The translations under genes were made by a program, and so were the position numbers. Below the pieces are notes generated by a model, which was given only the letters and a program-made list of their open reading frames with translations, ran no database searches and was not told the DNA's origin. Positions 40,046-48,899 of a stretch of DNA of 64,000 bases are shown here, piece by piece (position 1 is the stretch's first letter; each line of letters opens with the position of its first letter). This DNA comes from Zygotorulaspora mrakii (taxonomy: Eukaryota > Ascomycota > Saccharomycetes > Saccharomycetales > Saccharomycetaceae), in NCBI RefSeq assembly GCF_013402915.1, contig NC_050724.1, positions 1,178,001 to 1,242,000 of the forward strand, given 5' to 3'.

Positions 40046-42250
40046 CTATTTTGTCGTTTGCAGTGTCTCTTCTATGTCATAAAAGATTGTCCTCAAGAAT
40101 TGATCTCCTTCATTGTTCAAAAAGTCCCATATTGAGTCTCCCGCACTGTCGTCCATTTTTTCCTTTCTATCGAATGAATTATTGACCGAACCTGTAGGAG
40201 TAGAGTTACTAGAGACAGATGATGGGATTGAAAATGAGACGCCATCTGTAGGTCCCAGGTCTGCTCCGTATTCTTGTGCCTCATGCAAGGGTTGTAAGTT
40301 CCTTAGGGAGCCAGAATTGTAAGAATTCCTTATCCTATCGGCAGTGTAGGAAAACTCTTTAAACATTATCTCCCTTTTTGGGCTGAGAGTATCATTCTCA
40401 GCATCCGTCTCTTCATCTTCATTTTCTACTTTGGATAAGATAGATCTTGACATTTGTTCGAAAGAGTTGCGAAATACTGTAGCGCTGTCCCATCGTTCCG
40501 CTAAAACGTAAAGAATATTAGAGCATGCAGATATAGTATCGTAAATTGTACTCTTCTTCCTCCACTGCAATATTTTCAAGGAGCAATCAAGCCATATACA
40601 ATACAGAAATGAAAGTCCTGCAATAAACACGCAATGAAGTGCCAGCCATGTATAGCTTAACTTTTGGATTGAGTGCAGCTCCTTGTAATTCAAGCATATA
40701 GCTGATGCTGATTGTGTAAAAATTTTGAACCATTCAATTGTGGAAGCTGGTGTACGCCCTTTCTTTTCTGACACTTCAAGCACCACAGGACGCAAAAGTA
40801 GTAGAACTGAATTGTGATGTGAAATTGTACACCAATTATCAGTTTCCCAAGTACACTTGGCGTGGTTGTTGACCGGGAAGGTTGACTTCCAGCTACTGAG
40901 CTCAAGCATTATTTGATGCCTTGTGATATTTACCTCATCTTCTTCTTCGTTAAAATGCCTAGGACCGTAAACAAACACGCATATACTAGATTGTATTTTA
41001 CGTAGTTTGAAGACATGGTTGGCAACAATATATTCTTCCGAGTCTGGAAAGGGAACGTCTATATCCACATCAGATAAACCAAAGGGGCGACCAAGCACAA
41101 GCCCATTGATCCTCTCTAAGCTATATGCGCACCAGAAGACTCTTGCTCGAAGGTCTTTGCTAGCGCGGTCTACTTCCTTTTGTCTGCTTTTCTTGTTTAT
41201 GTGGCTCAATGATCGATGCAAACCTAATGCCACTGAAGTCCTAATGGCAAGGCCTGTAGTCTGCCAGATAGAGCTCCCACATGGCATTTTTTGGGAAAAA
41301 ATTCCCAAAATTAAATACACTTGGACTGATCGTATGCTTGTGTCTTCTATGATGGAAGTTATGTGCTCGAAAGCCTTGTTGTAGTAAGACCTTGCATGGA
41401 GAGTCGATGGTGTCCGTGAAACTCCTTCTATAAGTTGACTACCAATTGCAAATATCATATAGATGAAGAAAGAAGAAATATCATTCTGTGTTTCCTTCTT
41501 TATGACTTCGTCAAAACATCTCAATACCCATGACCAATCGAGGAATGGATATTGGCATTGAACGCCACGATGATAAGCCTTCAAAAGCTTTCTTCCCGTC
41601 TCCTCATTTGGCTTATTTATTTCTAATGCTAACAGCTGCTCCTGGCGCTCTTCTACATGGGCATTCCTTGAATTCAATAGGTTCCTCTTTCCTACTGTAA
41701 CACTCCTTTGCTTTTGCTGGTAGTAATGTATCGAATGAGTGATAACCTTGGCTATCGAGTATGCGCTACTTGCCCCCAGATAACGTGGCTCTGCGGCTGC
41801 TGCTAAAGTTATGTAGCCCACATCTCGTGCAAGGTCTTTGTTTCCAGAGCCAGCTAGCTCATCTACCCCTTCATCTTCACTTTGGCTTTCTGGCTTTTCA
41901 ACCATATCGGCTTTTTGTTCAGCACTGTCTGTACTATTCCTTCGATTTTTTCCACTATTCAAGGTACGCTCAAGATCAGAAATTTTATTCTCCAGCTTTT
42001 CTACGTAGTTTCTTGGGATCTCGCGCCCTGAAGCAAGGTCTATCATGGTGCAAACTACACTAGCTGAACGACAGTTTGAACAGGTGGGATATTGCCCATT
42101 GCATTTCTTTCTTCTCCTTTTGCAGTGACAGCATGCTCCTGTTTGGTACTTTTTGCCGCTTTTCTTCATTTTTCCGCACTCAATTCCAAAAGAGGCGGAA
42201 CATATACCAATTTCTTTCTTCGCTATCTCTTTTCCGACTTTCGATGTCAT
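40046..42250 (-). CDS. Zn2Cys6 transcription factor with Fungal_trans domain, candidate cluster regulator
   Basis: 734 residues. The zinc cluster is at about residues 38-66 (ACCHCKRRRKKC, CSNC, C), spaced C-x2-C-x6-C-x6-C-x2-C-x6-C, followed by a linker and a short coiled coil (NYVEKLENKISDLERTL) that suits a dimer binding two CGG half-sites. A fungal-specific transcription-factor domain follows (about 230-600), including AIRTSVALGLHRS and ARVFWCAYSLERINGL. An acidic patch (ENEDEETDAENDTL) lies near 640. It is divergent from the racemase-family gene across 314 bases. The dimeric binding mode agrees with the CGG-N6-CCG element found in two cluster promoters, but the link is inference. I recognise no S. 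cerevisiae orthologue. Confidence 0.9.
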   Translation of the reverse strand: MTSKVGKEIAKKEIGICSASFGIECGKMKKSGKKYQTGACCHCKRRRKKCNGQYPTCSNCRSASVVCTMIDLASGREIPRNYVEKLENKISDLERTLNSGKNRRNSTDSAEQKADMVEKPESQSEDEGVDELAGSGNKDLARDVGYITLAAAAEPRYLGASSAYSIAKVITHSIHYYQQKQRSVTVGKRNLLNSRNAHVEERQEQLLALEINKPNEETGRKLLKAYHRGVQCQYPFLDWSWVLRCFDEVIKKETQNDISSFFIYMIFAIGSQLIEGVSRTPSTLHARSYYNKAFEHITSIIEDTSIRSVQVYLILGIFSQKMPCGSSIWQTTGLAIRTSVALGLHRSLSHINKKSRQKEVDRASKDLRARVFWCAYSLERINGLVLGRPFGLSDVDIDVPFPDSEEYIVANHVFKLRKIQSSICVFVYGPRHFNEEEDEVNITRHQIMLELSSWKSTFPVNNHAKCTWETDNWCTISHHNSVLLLLRPVVLEVSEKKGRTPASTIEWFKIFTQSASAICLNYKELHSIQKLSYTWLALHCVFIAGLSFLYCIWLDCSLKILQWRKKSTIYDTISACSNILYVLAERWDSATVFRNSFEQMSRSILSKVENEDEETDAENDTLSPKREIMFKEFSYTADRIRNSYNSGSLRNLQPLHEAQEYGADLGPTDGVSFSIPSSVSSNSTPTGSVNNSFDRKEKMDDSAGDSIWDFLNNEGDQFLRTIFYDIEETLQTTK

Positions 42251-42564
42251 AAGTTCAGAGGATAATAATAATCTTGTAAGATTCCTTACAATAAAAAATA
42301 TATTTCTAATCTAGTCTTTTTTTCCGCTCCATTTTTAAAGTTTTTGAACTCCAAGTTATATCTATCAATGCTGATTAGTGGTGTCGGAAAAACTTGTCGC
42401 TGCATGTTAAAATTTCCTTTACGGAAAAGATAAGATAAGCGCTTATCAGGAAGCGCGAAGACAGAACCTTGACAAGACAAGCGCTAAGAGAAATATTTAA
42501 GGCATGGTATTAGCCCCAATTGACCAATCCAACCGTTTCATATGAAATAGTAGTGTTGAAAACA
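42251..42564. promoter_or_regulatory. Divergent promoter, Zn2Cys6 gene / racemase gene, with GATA cluster
   Basis: Two overlapping GATAAG (42429-42434, 42434-42439) and one CTTATC (42442-42447) form a tight cluster, typical of genes under nitrogen catabolite repression by Gln3/Gat1. Three CGGAAAA-type half-sites lie close by, near 42320 (reverse), 42387 and 42422. Confidence 0.65.
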
Positions 42565-43359
42565 ATGTCAAAGTATTTGGAGTCTGCGTCTCTCCCTCCT
42601 TTGGGAGCTATCTGTCTAGATTACACTGATGATATTCACAGACCTCCCGGTGATCCTTTGAATCCAGAATCATTTGATTTTCCATTAATACATGAGATTG
42701 TTCCCAATGCAACTTTGTGGAATGTCGTTAAACCAGAAGAGTACTCCGAAGAATTCTTAGAATCTATTGCGGATTCATGCAGGAGACTTGCAGAGAGAGG
42801 CGCTATTGGGGTTATTACGTCCTGTGGATTTCTAGCTCAAATGCAGACAAGAATCAAAGATCGAATCCCCATTCCAATAGCTACAAGTAGTCTACTGCAA
42901 ATACCTCTTCTTTTGACAATGCGGGCTGCCAATGAACACATTGGTGTGATCACTTTTGATGCTGAAACCTTGGGAGATGCCCATTTTGAAGGCATTGGAA
43001 TCGACACCAATATGAGAAAAAGGATAACTATTATAGGTTGTACACCATCCGGTCCACTTCGAGGAATAATACAAAGAGGGGAGCCGTACATCCATGAGGA
43101 GCTGGAGGAAGAGCTGCTTTCCAGAGCAAAGATTCTCTTGGAGCAAGACCCCTCAATTACTGTGATTGTAATGGAGTGCACACAAATGCCACCCTTTTCC
43201 AAAGCCGTGTCGTCTGCTACAGGTTTACCTGTATATGACGTGATTACAATGATTGAGTGGTTTTACTCGGGTTTGAAACCCAAGTCAGTCAAGCCTGATG
43301 TTTTTAAACAGGAAGGCATGCGAACAAGACAACGAAGTCAAAAGGAGTTAGCCAAATAA
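42565..43359 (+). CDS. Asp/Glu/hydantoin racemase-family enzyme
   Basis: 264 residues from the ATG at 42565; 15 more codons upstream start only with TTG. The fold is that of the aspartate/glutamate racemase superfamily: two similar halves, each with a catalytic cysteine. These are Cys87 in VITSCGFLA and Cys205 in VMECTQMPPFS, and the C-terminal half ends in LPVYDVITMIEWFYSG. Members racemise Asp, Glu or hydantoins, or isomerise maleate. Close relatives seem to be mainly bacterial and filamentous-fungal, so horizontal transfer is possible. There is no signal peptide, so it is likely cytosolic. It shares a promoter with a Zn2Cys6 regulator and stands in a row of nitrogen-compound transporters and enzymes. 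The substrate cannot be told from sequence alone. Confidence 0.82.
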   Translation: MSKYLESASLPPLGAICLDYTDDIHRPPGDPLNPESFDFPLIHEIVPNATLWNVVKPEEYSEEFLESIADSCRRLAERGAIGVITSCGFLAQMQTRIKDRIPIPIATSSLLQIPLLLTMRAANEHIGVITFDAETLGDAHFEGIGIDTNMRKRITIIGCTPSGPLRGIIQRGEPYIHEELEEELLSRAKILLEQDPSITVIVMECTQMPPFSKAVSSATGLPVYDVITMIEWFYSGLKPKSVKPDVFKQEGMRTRQRSQKELAK

Positions 43360-43585
43360 GCGTTTTACTGGTTTAAAATTTCTCACAACGTGAATTCTAT
43401 CTAAAAGACAACTGTATAAGGATGCCATTCTTCTTCTTCTTCTCAATATGACACATGCCATGCAGCCAGCAGAACACTACTACTTGAGATTGAATATTCA
43501 TAATATTCATAATATAAGTAATATACATAACATACCATGGTTGTTTCTATTTTATTAGATCTTAATTATCTGATTTTCTTAATCA

Positions 43586-44974
43586 TTAGGCTCCTCTCAA
43601 TTTTTGACCAAAAAACATAAGACATAACATGGAGCAAGCTCCCGAGATCAGAACGAATGCTGAGATGGTCGACGTCCACCCAATCCCAATGTTGTTGATG
43701 GATGTAAGACAAGTTCCGGAAGCTAGGGCTGCAGCCAAAAACCTAATGAAATAGTTTCCTCCAACTGCGGCACCACCTATCCTGGAATTCATGGAATCAA
43801 CACAATAGCTAGTGATTGTGGGGAATGTCGCAGTTTGACAAAAGCCATTGACGACCATGAAGATTATAGGAACTGCGTATCCACCCTTTTCGAAATATAA
43901 GCACCATCCGTATATTAAAATACTTACAGGGCTGAATAAGCAAAATGGTATTACGGTTATCCGCAGCCTGTCTTCAGCGATGCGGGTACCATGTCGTTTC
44001 AAAATGCTGCGCTTTACTTGGTAATCCGACAGATGCCCGCCTATTAGGGAACCCACAAAGTAGCCAAATCCAGGTGCAAGATAAAACAACCCCCCATAGA
44101 TAGGACGTGTCAGACCGAACCTGGGATCAACAACGTAACGGATAGGCGTCAGTAAGCAGTACATGTTGTACATAAGAGCCGAAGAAGCGATACCCCCAAG
44201 TAATAAGGTCGGGTATCTCAAGGAATAAACGGAATCAAGTATATTGAAAGGCAAAAAAATAAACTTCTTAGCTTGATTGGGATCTTCCAACACTTTCTCC
44301 TGATTATTGTACTCCCTCAAAGCCTTTTGATATTTGGTTTCCTCCAGAGTCTCTGGAAGGAAAAAGAAAGCAATGACAAGCACAATGGCTCCCAGACCTG
44401 TCAGTACATAGAATATTACTCTCCAACTTGTGTAGGTTACTATGATGCCACCTATGGTTGGTCCCAAAGGTGGTCCTATCTGACTACCAGCTATATTATA
44501 TCCCATAGCAGAGCCGCGCTTGGCAGGTGAATATATATCACCAATCATCTGTGCTCCAATCGAAAAAAATGCGGTCCCAAAGAAAGCTGTTGTAGCTCTG
44601 AATACAAAAAACATGGCCAAATTTTGAGAAAATGCTACCAATAAGGATGAAATAACATAAAAGGAAATGCATATTAAAAATGCCGGCCTGCGACCATAAA
44701 CATCGCTAAAGGAGGCCCATACAGACGAGAGAGCCATGCCAATATTGTAAATGGCATTCGAAATGTTGATAACAGATCCAGTGGTATGAAATGCGTCAGC
44801 AATGATACTAACGGCTGGCAAAAAAGCCATACCTGCCATAGGTGTCAAAAAACATGCTGCTGAGCAAAGCGCTACTATAGCTTTTTTAGTTGCATCGCTA
44901 AATCGCTCCTGCTCATCGTCTTCATATATCGGGAAAATGATGACTTCACTTCCCGTCGTTTTGTTACTGAGCAT
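43586..44974 (-). CDS. MFS transporter, DHA1 (drug:H+ antiporter, 12 segments)
   Basis: 462 residues with twelve membrane segments. The DHA1 hallmarks are present: TPMAGMAFLPAVSIIADAF in segment 1, the loop motif DVYGRRPAF between segments 2 and 3, and the motif C-like GYNIAGSQIGPPLGPTIGG in segment 5. It resembles the Qdr/Aqr group, which exports drugs, organic acids and excess amino acids or polyamines. It is convergent with the racemase gene (226 bases) and divergent from the ketopantoate-reductase-like gene, sharing with it a promoter that holds a CGG-N6-CCG element and GATA sites. It may export a product or a toxic substrate of the cluster; the substrate is unknown. Confidence 0.87.
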   Translation of the reverse strand: MLSNKTTGSEVIIFPIYEDDEQERFSDATKKAIVALCSAACFLTPMAGMAFLPAVSIIADAFHTTGSVINISNAIYNIGMALSSVWASFSDVYGRRPAFLICISFYVISSLLVAFSQNLAMFFVFRATTAFFGTAFFSIGAQMIGDIYSPAKRGSAMGYNIAGSQIGPPLGPTIGGIIVTYTSWRVIFYVLTGLGAIVLVIAFFFLPETLEETKYQKALREYNNQEKVLEDPNQAKKFIFLPFNILDSVYSLRYPTLLLGGIASSALMYNMYCLLTPIRYVVDPRFGLTRPIYGGLFYLAPGFGYFVGSLIGGHLSDYQVKRSILKRHGTRIAEDRLRITVIPFCLFSPVSILIYGWCLYFEKGGYAVPIIFMVVNGFCQTATFPTITSYCVDSMNSRIGGAAVGGNYFIRFLAAALASGTCLTSINNIGIGWTSTISAFVLISGACSMLCLMFFGQKLRGA

Positions 44975-45138
44975 GTTTGGGACACCTTCGACTGCTCTTC
45001 ATGGTATTTACGTCTGGAGGTGTAAATGTTAAAAGATGTTGTGATTTATATGACATTACTTAGTATTGTGTGTTAATTGGTCTCATTGATGTCACCAAGT
45101 TTGATCTTTAGCCTTTTGTTAAAGGTCATTCTGTGTGA

Positions 45139-45150
45139 CGGAAAATTCCG
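45139..45150. promoter_or_regulatory. CGG-N6-CCG element in MFS / ketopantoate-reductase-like divergent promoter
   Basis: CGGAAAATTCCG has two inverted CGGAA half-sites. It lies 165 bases before the MFS start and 248 before the reductase start. The identical 12 bases recur at 48653. GATAAG at 45192-45197 and GATAA at 45202-45206 lie 45 bases to the right. Confidence 0.65.
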
Positions 45151-45397
45151 TTTCGATTTTTTTTCATTCATACTGGAAATTCTAACATTTTGATAAGGCA
45201 CGATAAAAGGGCGTAAATTTCCTGTTGAGAAAACTCTTCTAGGATTTTTTAACAATTCCCATAGGTTATACAGTCCTCAATATATAAACACTCTGACCTT
45301 AATTGGTTACCACCAAATGAAGTATTCACGACGCCCTTAATCTTTGGCCTTTGGATAGCAATCTAGAAAGATCTGCTGAATCCCAAGACGTAATCAA

Positions 45398-46420
45398 ATG
45401 TCTTCTAAATTGAACGTTTTATTGATAGGAGCTGGTGGTGTGGGTACCATTGTTGCCTACGGTATTGACTTTGTTGGAAAATCGAACCTGTCTATAGTCG
45501 TCCGGAGAGACTATGAAAGAGTAAAGGACAAAGGTTACTCAATTGATTCAGTCGACTATGGCTCCCTCAGTGGATGGAAGCCTCAGAAAATTTACTCCGA
45601 TATAGACGCGGCAGCGGACTCACGAACTCCGTACAACTTTGTTGTCGTATGCACCAAAAATCTTGCTGATATAGTCAAAATGGAGGATCTAGTTGAGCCA
45701 GTAATTACTCCGGAGATAACGTCCATAGTATTAATGCAAAACGGATTTGATCTTGGAAGACCATTTTTCACAAAATATCCTAAAAACGTGGTGATTTCAG
45801 GGGTCTCTCATATTGGATCCCACAACCATAATGGGTCGATAGTGCAAACCCAAAATGATAAGTCTTTGATTAGTTACTTTGATAATCCCAATCTGGAGAA
45901 AAGTTTACAGGAAGCAGAAACTAAAAAATTTATTTCGATATATTCGAATGAAAAAAATAATTGTACGTATTTTCCAGATGCCAAATGGTATAGATACCGC
46001 AAATTGGTTTACAATGCCACATTGAATACGGTTTGTGCTCTTACAGGTGTTGATACCGGACGATTAGAATTATCTGGTGGTCTGGAGTCTTTGTCCATCC
46101 CAGCGATGCACGAGGTTATCGCTATAGCTAAAGCAGACGATGTGGAGTTGCCTGGCGATGTTATCAACGCTGTTGTGCATTCCGATGATGGTGACTGGTT
46201 TGAACCTTCTATGAGGGTAGATGTAAAGAAAGGAAATCTCCTTGAACTTGAGGTTATTTTAGGAAATCTGTTACGAGTGGCCGATGAGTTACAAGTTGAC
46301 GCACCAATTTTGACGGTATTGTATAATCTATTGAAGGTTGTTCAGTTTAGATTGAAAGAATCTCAGGGTATGTTCAAGTTACCAGAGAAGCGTCATGTCA
46401 AAGATAAAATCTACAAATGA
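45398..46420 (+). CDS. Ketopantoate-reductase-like NADP-dependent dehydrogenase (ApbA/PanE family)
   Basis: 340 residues. The N-terminal Rossmann motif is LLIGAGGVGTIVAYG (residues 7-21), then SIVVRRDYERVKDKGY. The middle PYNFVVVCTKNLAD and VLMQNGFDLGRPF match the ApbA NADPH-binding domain. The C-terminal helical domain has the catalytic Lys in the WYRYRKLVYNATLN block and SMRVDVKKGNLLELEVILGN. The family reduces 2-dehydropantoate to pantoate, but fungi carry many divergent paralogues of unknown substrate, so a different 2-oxo acid is likely here. A racemase, a flavin amine oxidase and this reductase would fit interconversion of amino acids and their keto or hydroxy acids; that is inference. 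It differs from S. cerevisiae Pan5 enough that I give no symbol. Confidence 0.82.
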   Translation: MSSKLNVLLIGAGGVGTIVAYGIDFVGKSNLSIVVRRDYERVKDKGYSIDSVDYGSLSGWKPQKIYSDIDAAADSRTPYNFVVVCTKNLADIVKMEDLVEPVITPEITSIVLMQNGFDLGRPFFTKYPKNVVISGVSHIGSHNHNGSIVQTQNDKSLISYFDNPNLEKSLQEAETKKFISIYSNEKNNCTYFPDAKWYRYRKLVYNATLNTVCALTGVDTGRLELSGGLESLSIPAMHEVIAIAKADDVELPGDVINAVVHSDDGDWFEPSMRVDVKKGNLLELEVILGNLLRVADELQVDAPILTVLYNLLKVVQFRLKESQGMFKLPEKRHVKDKIYK

Positions 46421-46706
46421 AACTTGTCATTCGTAGACCTTTATAATTCGAAATAAAAACTATATTCAAAAGTATTCTTAAATTTTCGTGCGTACATGAG
46501 ATGTCTTTTGTAAAGATGTTTTTGCTCTTAGTACCAGCGGTGTTGCCACAGATGTAAAGAAAATGCCAGAAAAAGAGGATACAAGAGCTCTCGAGGCAGG
46601 CTAACTTTCTCCCCAAAGGTGTGTTGTATAAACCCAAGAGGCATTAAGATGATAACGTAATAAAAAGCACATTTATACATATAAACAGAAAATATAAAAT
46701 CGATTA
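46421..46706. other. Convergent 3' region
   Basis: 286 bases between converging genes, AT-rich, with TATATA-type elements near 46676. No gene is seen. Confidence 0.55.
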
Positions 46707-48134
46707 TCAAAGCTTGGCCGTTTCTCTAACGACAAGGTCTGCAGTGGTAGACATTTGCTGGTACTGTAAAGCACGAGGATCATATTGTCCTTTGTTTATA
46801 GAATTTAACTTATTTCTTTCCCTCTCCCAAGAGAATAGTTGCTCGAGCATCACATCCTTACTGTTCTTTTGAATGATGTCAACTACAATATCGCCAATGA
46901 CTCCAAACATCATAAACGCATGCCCCGAATCTCCCGCGACTACAAAGAGAGAGTTTTGTTCATGATAGGGGGAATAGGAAATGAGAAAGTCATTGTCCTC
47001 CGAATCTGAGTACCAACACAACCGCGTCCTATCAATTTTGCTGACCTCAGGAACATGTTCCCTAATAAATTGTTTGATTAGTTTTAAACCAAACAGAGGT
47101 ACTTTTTTTTCTGGATTTTCAGAATACGCTGTTCTTACCTTCGAATTGATACCTGCTTGTGGATTTGTCCATTTCAGGCCACGATACCCAATTTTGAGAT
47201 AGCCATTCCTGACTGGAAAACCATAAAGGCCGCCCATTGCACCGTCGCGAACTTTGTAAGTCCACGTAGGAAATTTTTTTTCATCATACTTTTCTAGGGC
47301 CTTTGCACTAGTTATCTTCATCAGTGCCACTGTTCCGCCAGTAGCTTCCAGCTTCTCTGCTGCTTCAGGAACGACTTCGACAGTCCAAGGACCACAGGCA
47401 GTGACTACAAGTTTAGAATAATAGCTTTTGCCATCTTTTGTCTTTAGTCCAAGACATACTTTCTTACCAGAAGCAGTCCGTTTTTCGATTAGACTCTCAA
47501 TTTCACCTGAATAAGCTCCAAAATGAGTAGTGACGGAAGATCTATAATCAAGGTCGCACATATGCAATACCCACCTACAGCATTTTTCAGCAATAATCAT
47601 TCCACCAGTTGTATCCAAAACACCTTGATGGTGCTTGCCGCGACCTTTCATTTCGAAAGGATCCACAGCCGACTCATTGAGACCTGCGGCTTTAGCCCGT
47701 GCCGCAGCATCCTGGTCTGACACACAGATTGCTTGAGAGGAGCTCATATTCTCCATTGTTTGTTTTTCAAATGGTGGAAGCTCATGAAGATCTGTGAGGT
47801 GGATATTACCAGTGTTCAAGTAGATCGGATCTCCGCCCTCAAAGTTAGTGTCTTTGATCCTCGCGTTCCACTTCAAAAAAACGTCTCTACTTTCCAAAGA
47901 CATCTTTTGATAATGAACTTGTTCACCATAAGCGGCTCTGAAGATTTTGTTCATATCAGAAGAAGGGCTATCGCAGCCTTGAAAATAGTCATAGCCTTTT
48001 GCGTGATAGTCTCTTTTGTCAAAAAGATGCACATTTCTATAGCCTCTTCGCAAGAATGCATAAGCTGTAGAAAGGCCACATACACCTGCACCAACAATCA
48101 GAATAGGTTCATTCTTCTCCAAATGAAGTGTCAT
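46707..48134 (-). CDS. FAD-dependent amine oxidase, amadoriase / sarcosine-oxidase-like (DAO family)
   Basis: 475 residues from the ATG at 48134; 12 codons upstream begin only with TTG. The FAD motif ILIVGAGVCGLSTAYA starts near residue 11, followed by an aspartate-ended beta strand (VHLFDKRDY). The block SSDMNKIFRAAYGEQVHY is typical of fructosyl-amino-acid oxidases, L-pipecolate and L-saccharopine oxidases and monomeric sarcosine oxidases. GGTVALMKI and the C-terminal FVVAGDSGHAFMMFGVIGD, which contacts FAD, complete the fold. No clear C-terminal peroxisomal SKL signal is seen (ends ETAKL; a C-terminal AKL can act as a PTS1 variant, so a peroxisome is possible). It oxidises a secondary amine or Amadori compound to release an amino acid. 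It shares a promoter with a DAL5-type permease, a likely uptake partner. Confidence 0.85.
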   Translation of the reverse strand: MTLHLEKNEPILIVGAGVCGLSTAYAFLRRGYRNVHLFDKRDYHAKGYDYFQGCDSPSSDMNKIFRAAYGEQVHYQKMSLESRDVFLKWNARIKDTNFEGGDPIYLNTGNIHLTDLHELPPFEKQTMENMSSSQAICVSDQDAAARAKAAGLNESAVDPFEMKGRGKHHQGVLDTTGGMIIAEKCCRWVLHMCDLDYRSSVTTHFGAYSGEIESLIEKRTASGKKVCLGLKTKDGKSYYSKLVVTACGPWTVEVVPEAAEKLEATGGTVALMKITSAKALEKYDEKKFPTWTYKVRDGAMGGLYGFPVRNGYLKIGYRGLKWTNPQAGINSKVRTAYSENPEKKVPLFGLKLIKQFIREHVPEVSKIDRTRLCWYSDSEDNDFLISYSPYHEQNSLFVVAGDSGHAFMMFGVIGDIVVDIIQKNSKDVMLEQLFSWERERNKLNSINKGQYDPRALQYQQMSTTADLVVRETAKL

Positions 48135-48899
48135 TGTCAATAGCCAAGTCAAAAATGCAGATCTCTTCAAAATAGCGATTTACTCTAGTAGTTGTTATCC
48201 TCGTTACAAGTAGTCATATATATATACGCCCAACAATCAGTATAAAATAACTTCATCCTATCTCAAATCCAATCTAAGATGTAACCTGGTTTTTTTCTTC
48301 CGGTTCTTAGAAAAGAGGTGTCTCACATATTCCGCCCAGAAAACAACAATTGGCTAGTTGGAAATGCAAGTAATACGCTACGTTCAGGTTCTTTTTATCG
48401 ATCTCAAGCATAAATGGTGATCTGAATTGGAAGTTGGTCCTTCCAAATGAACCGCTTACGTTCTTTTTGTTCATTCCCTGCCTCGTTTCTTCGGGAGTTC
48501 CTTTTTTTATAGATATTTTCATATCTCATTTTTTCTTATCTCTGTCTGATTCACACTACGCGCGCCAGCCGTGGGAACTTGACAGAATGTTTAAGTAATG
48601 TCAGTGAGATCTTACATGTAATTCGACCTTCTCAAATGTGATCTTTGCGTACCGGAAAATTCCGCCTAAGTGAGAAGTCGAGATCCGAAAAGTTAGATTT
48701 TCCGGCTTTCGTGAGATCTATAACTAAGCAAGGTCTAAACACCCTCACCGACTAGGTTAGAAGTATTGGAAGTTTTGACGCCTGTGATCAATCTTTTAAC
48801 GGATATATAATGAGACGTTGCTTAGCATCTTAATCTGAATCTTTTACTGGAAGGAAGCTAACTGAATAGAATACAAACAAAATTTTAAGACAATTCAAA
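48135..48899. promoter_or_regulatory. Divergent promoter, FAD oxidase / DAL5-type permease
   Basis: 765 bases hold the second CGGAAAATTCCG (48653-48664), another TTTTCCGG near 48700, and a CTTATC (48535-48540) GATA site. The arrangement is the same as in the 44975-45397 promoter. Confidence 0.6.
48653..48664. promoter_or_regulatory. CGG-N6-CCG element, identical to the one at 45139
   Basis: CGGAAAATTCCG lies 236 bases before the DAL5-type permease start. This matches the 248-base distance of the other copy from its plus-strand gene. Confidence 0.65.
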
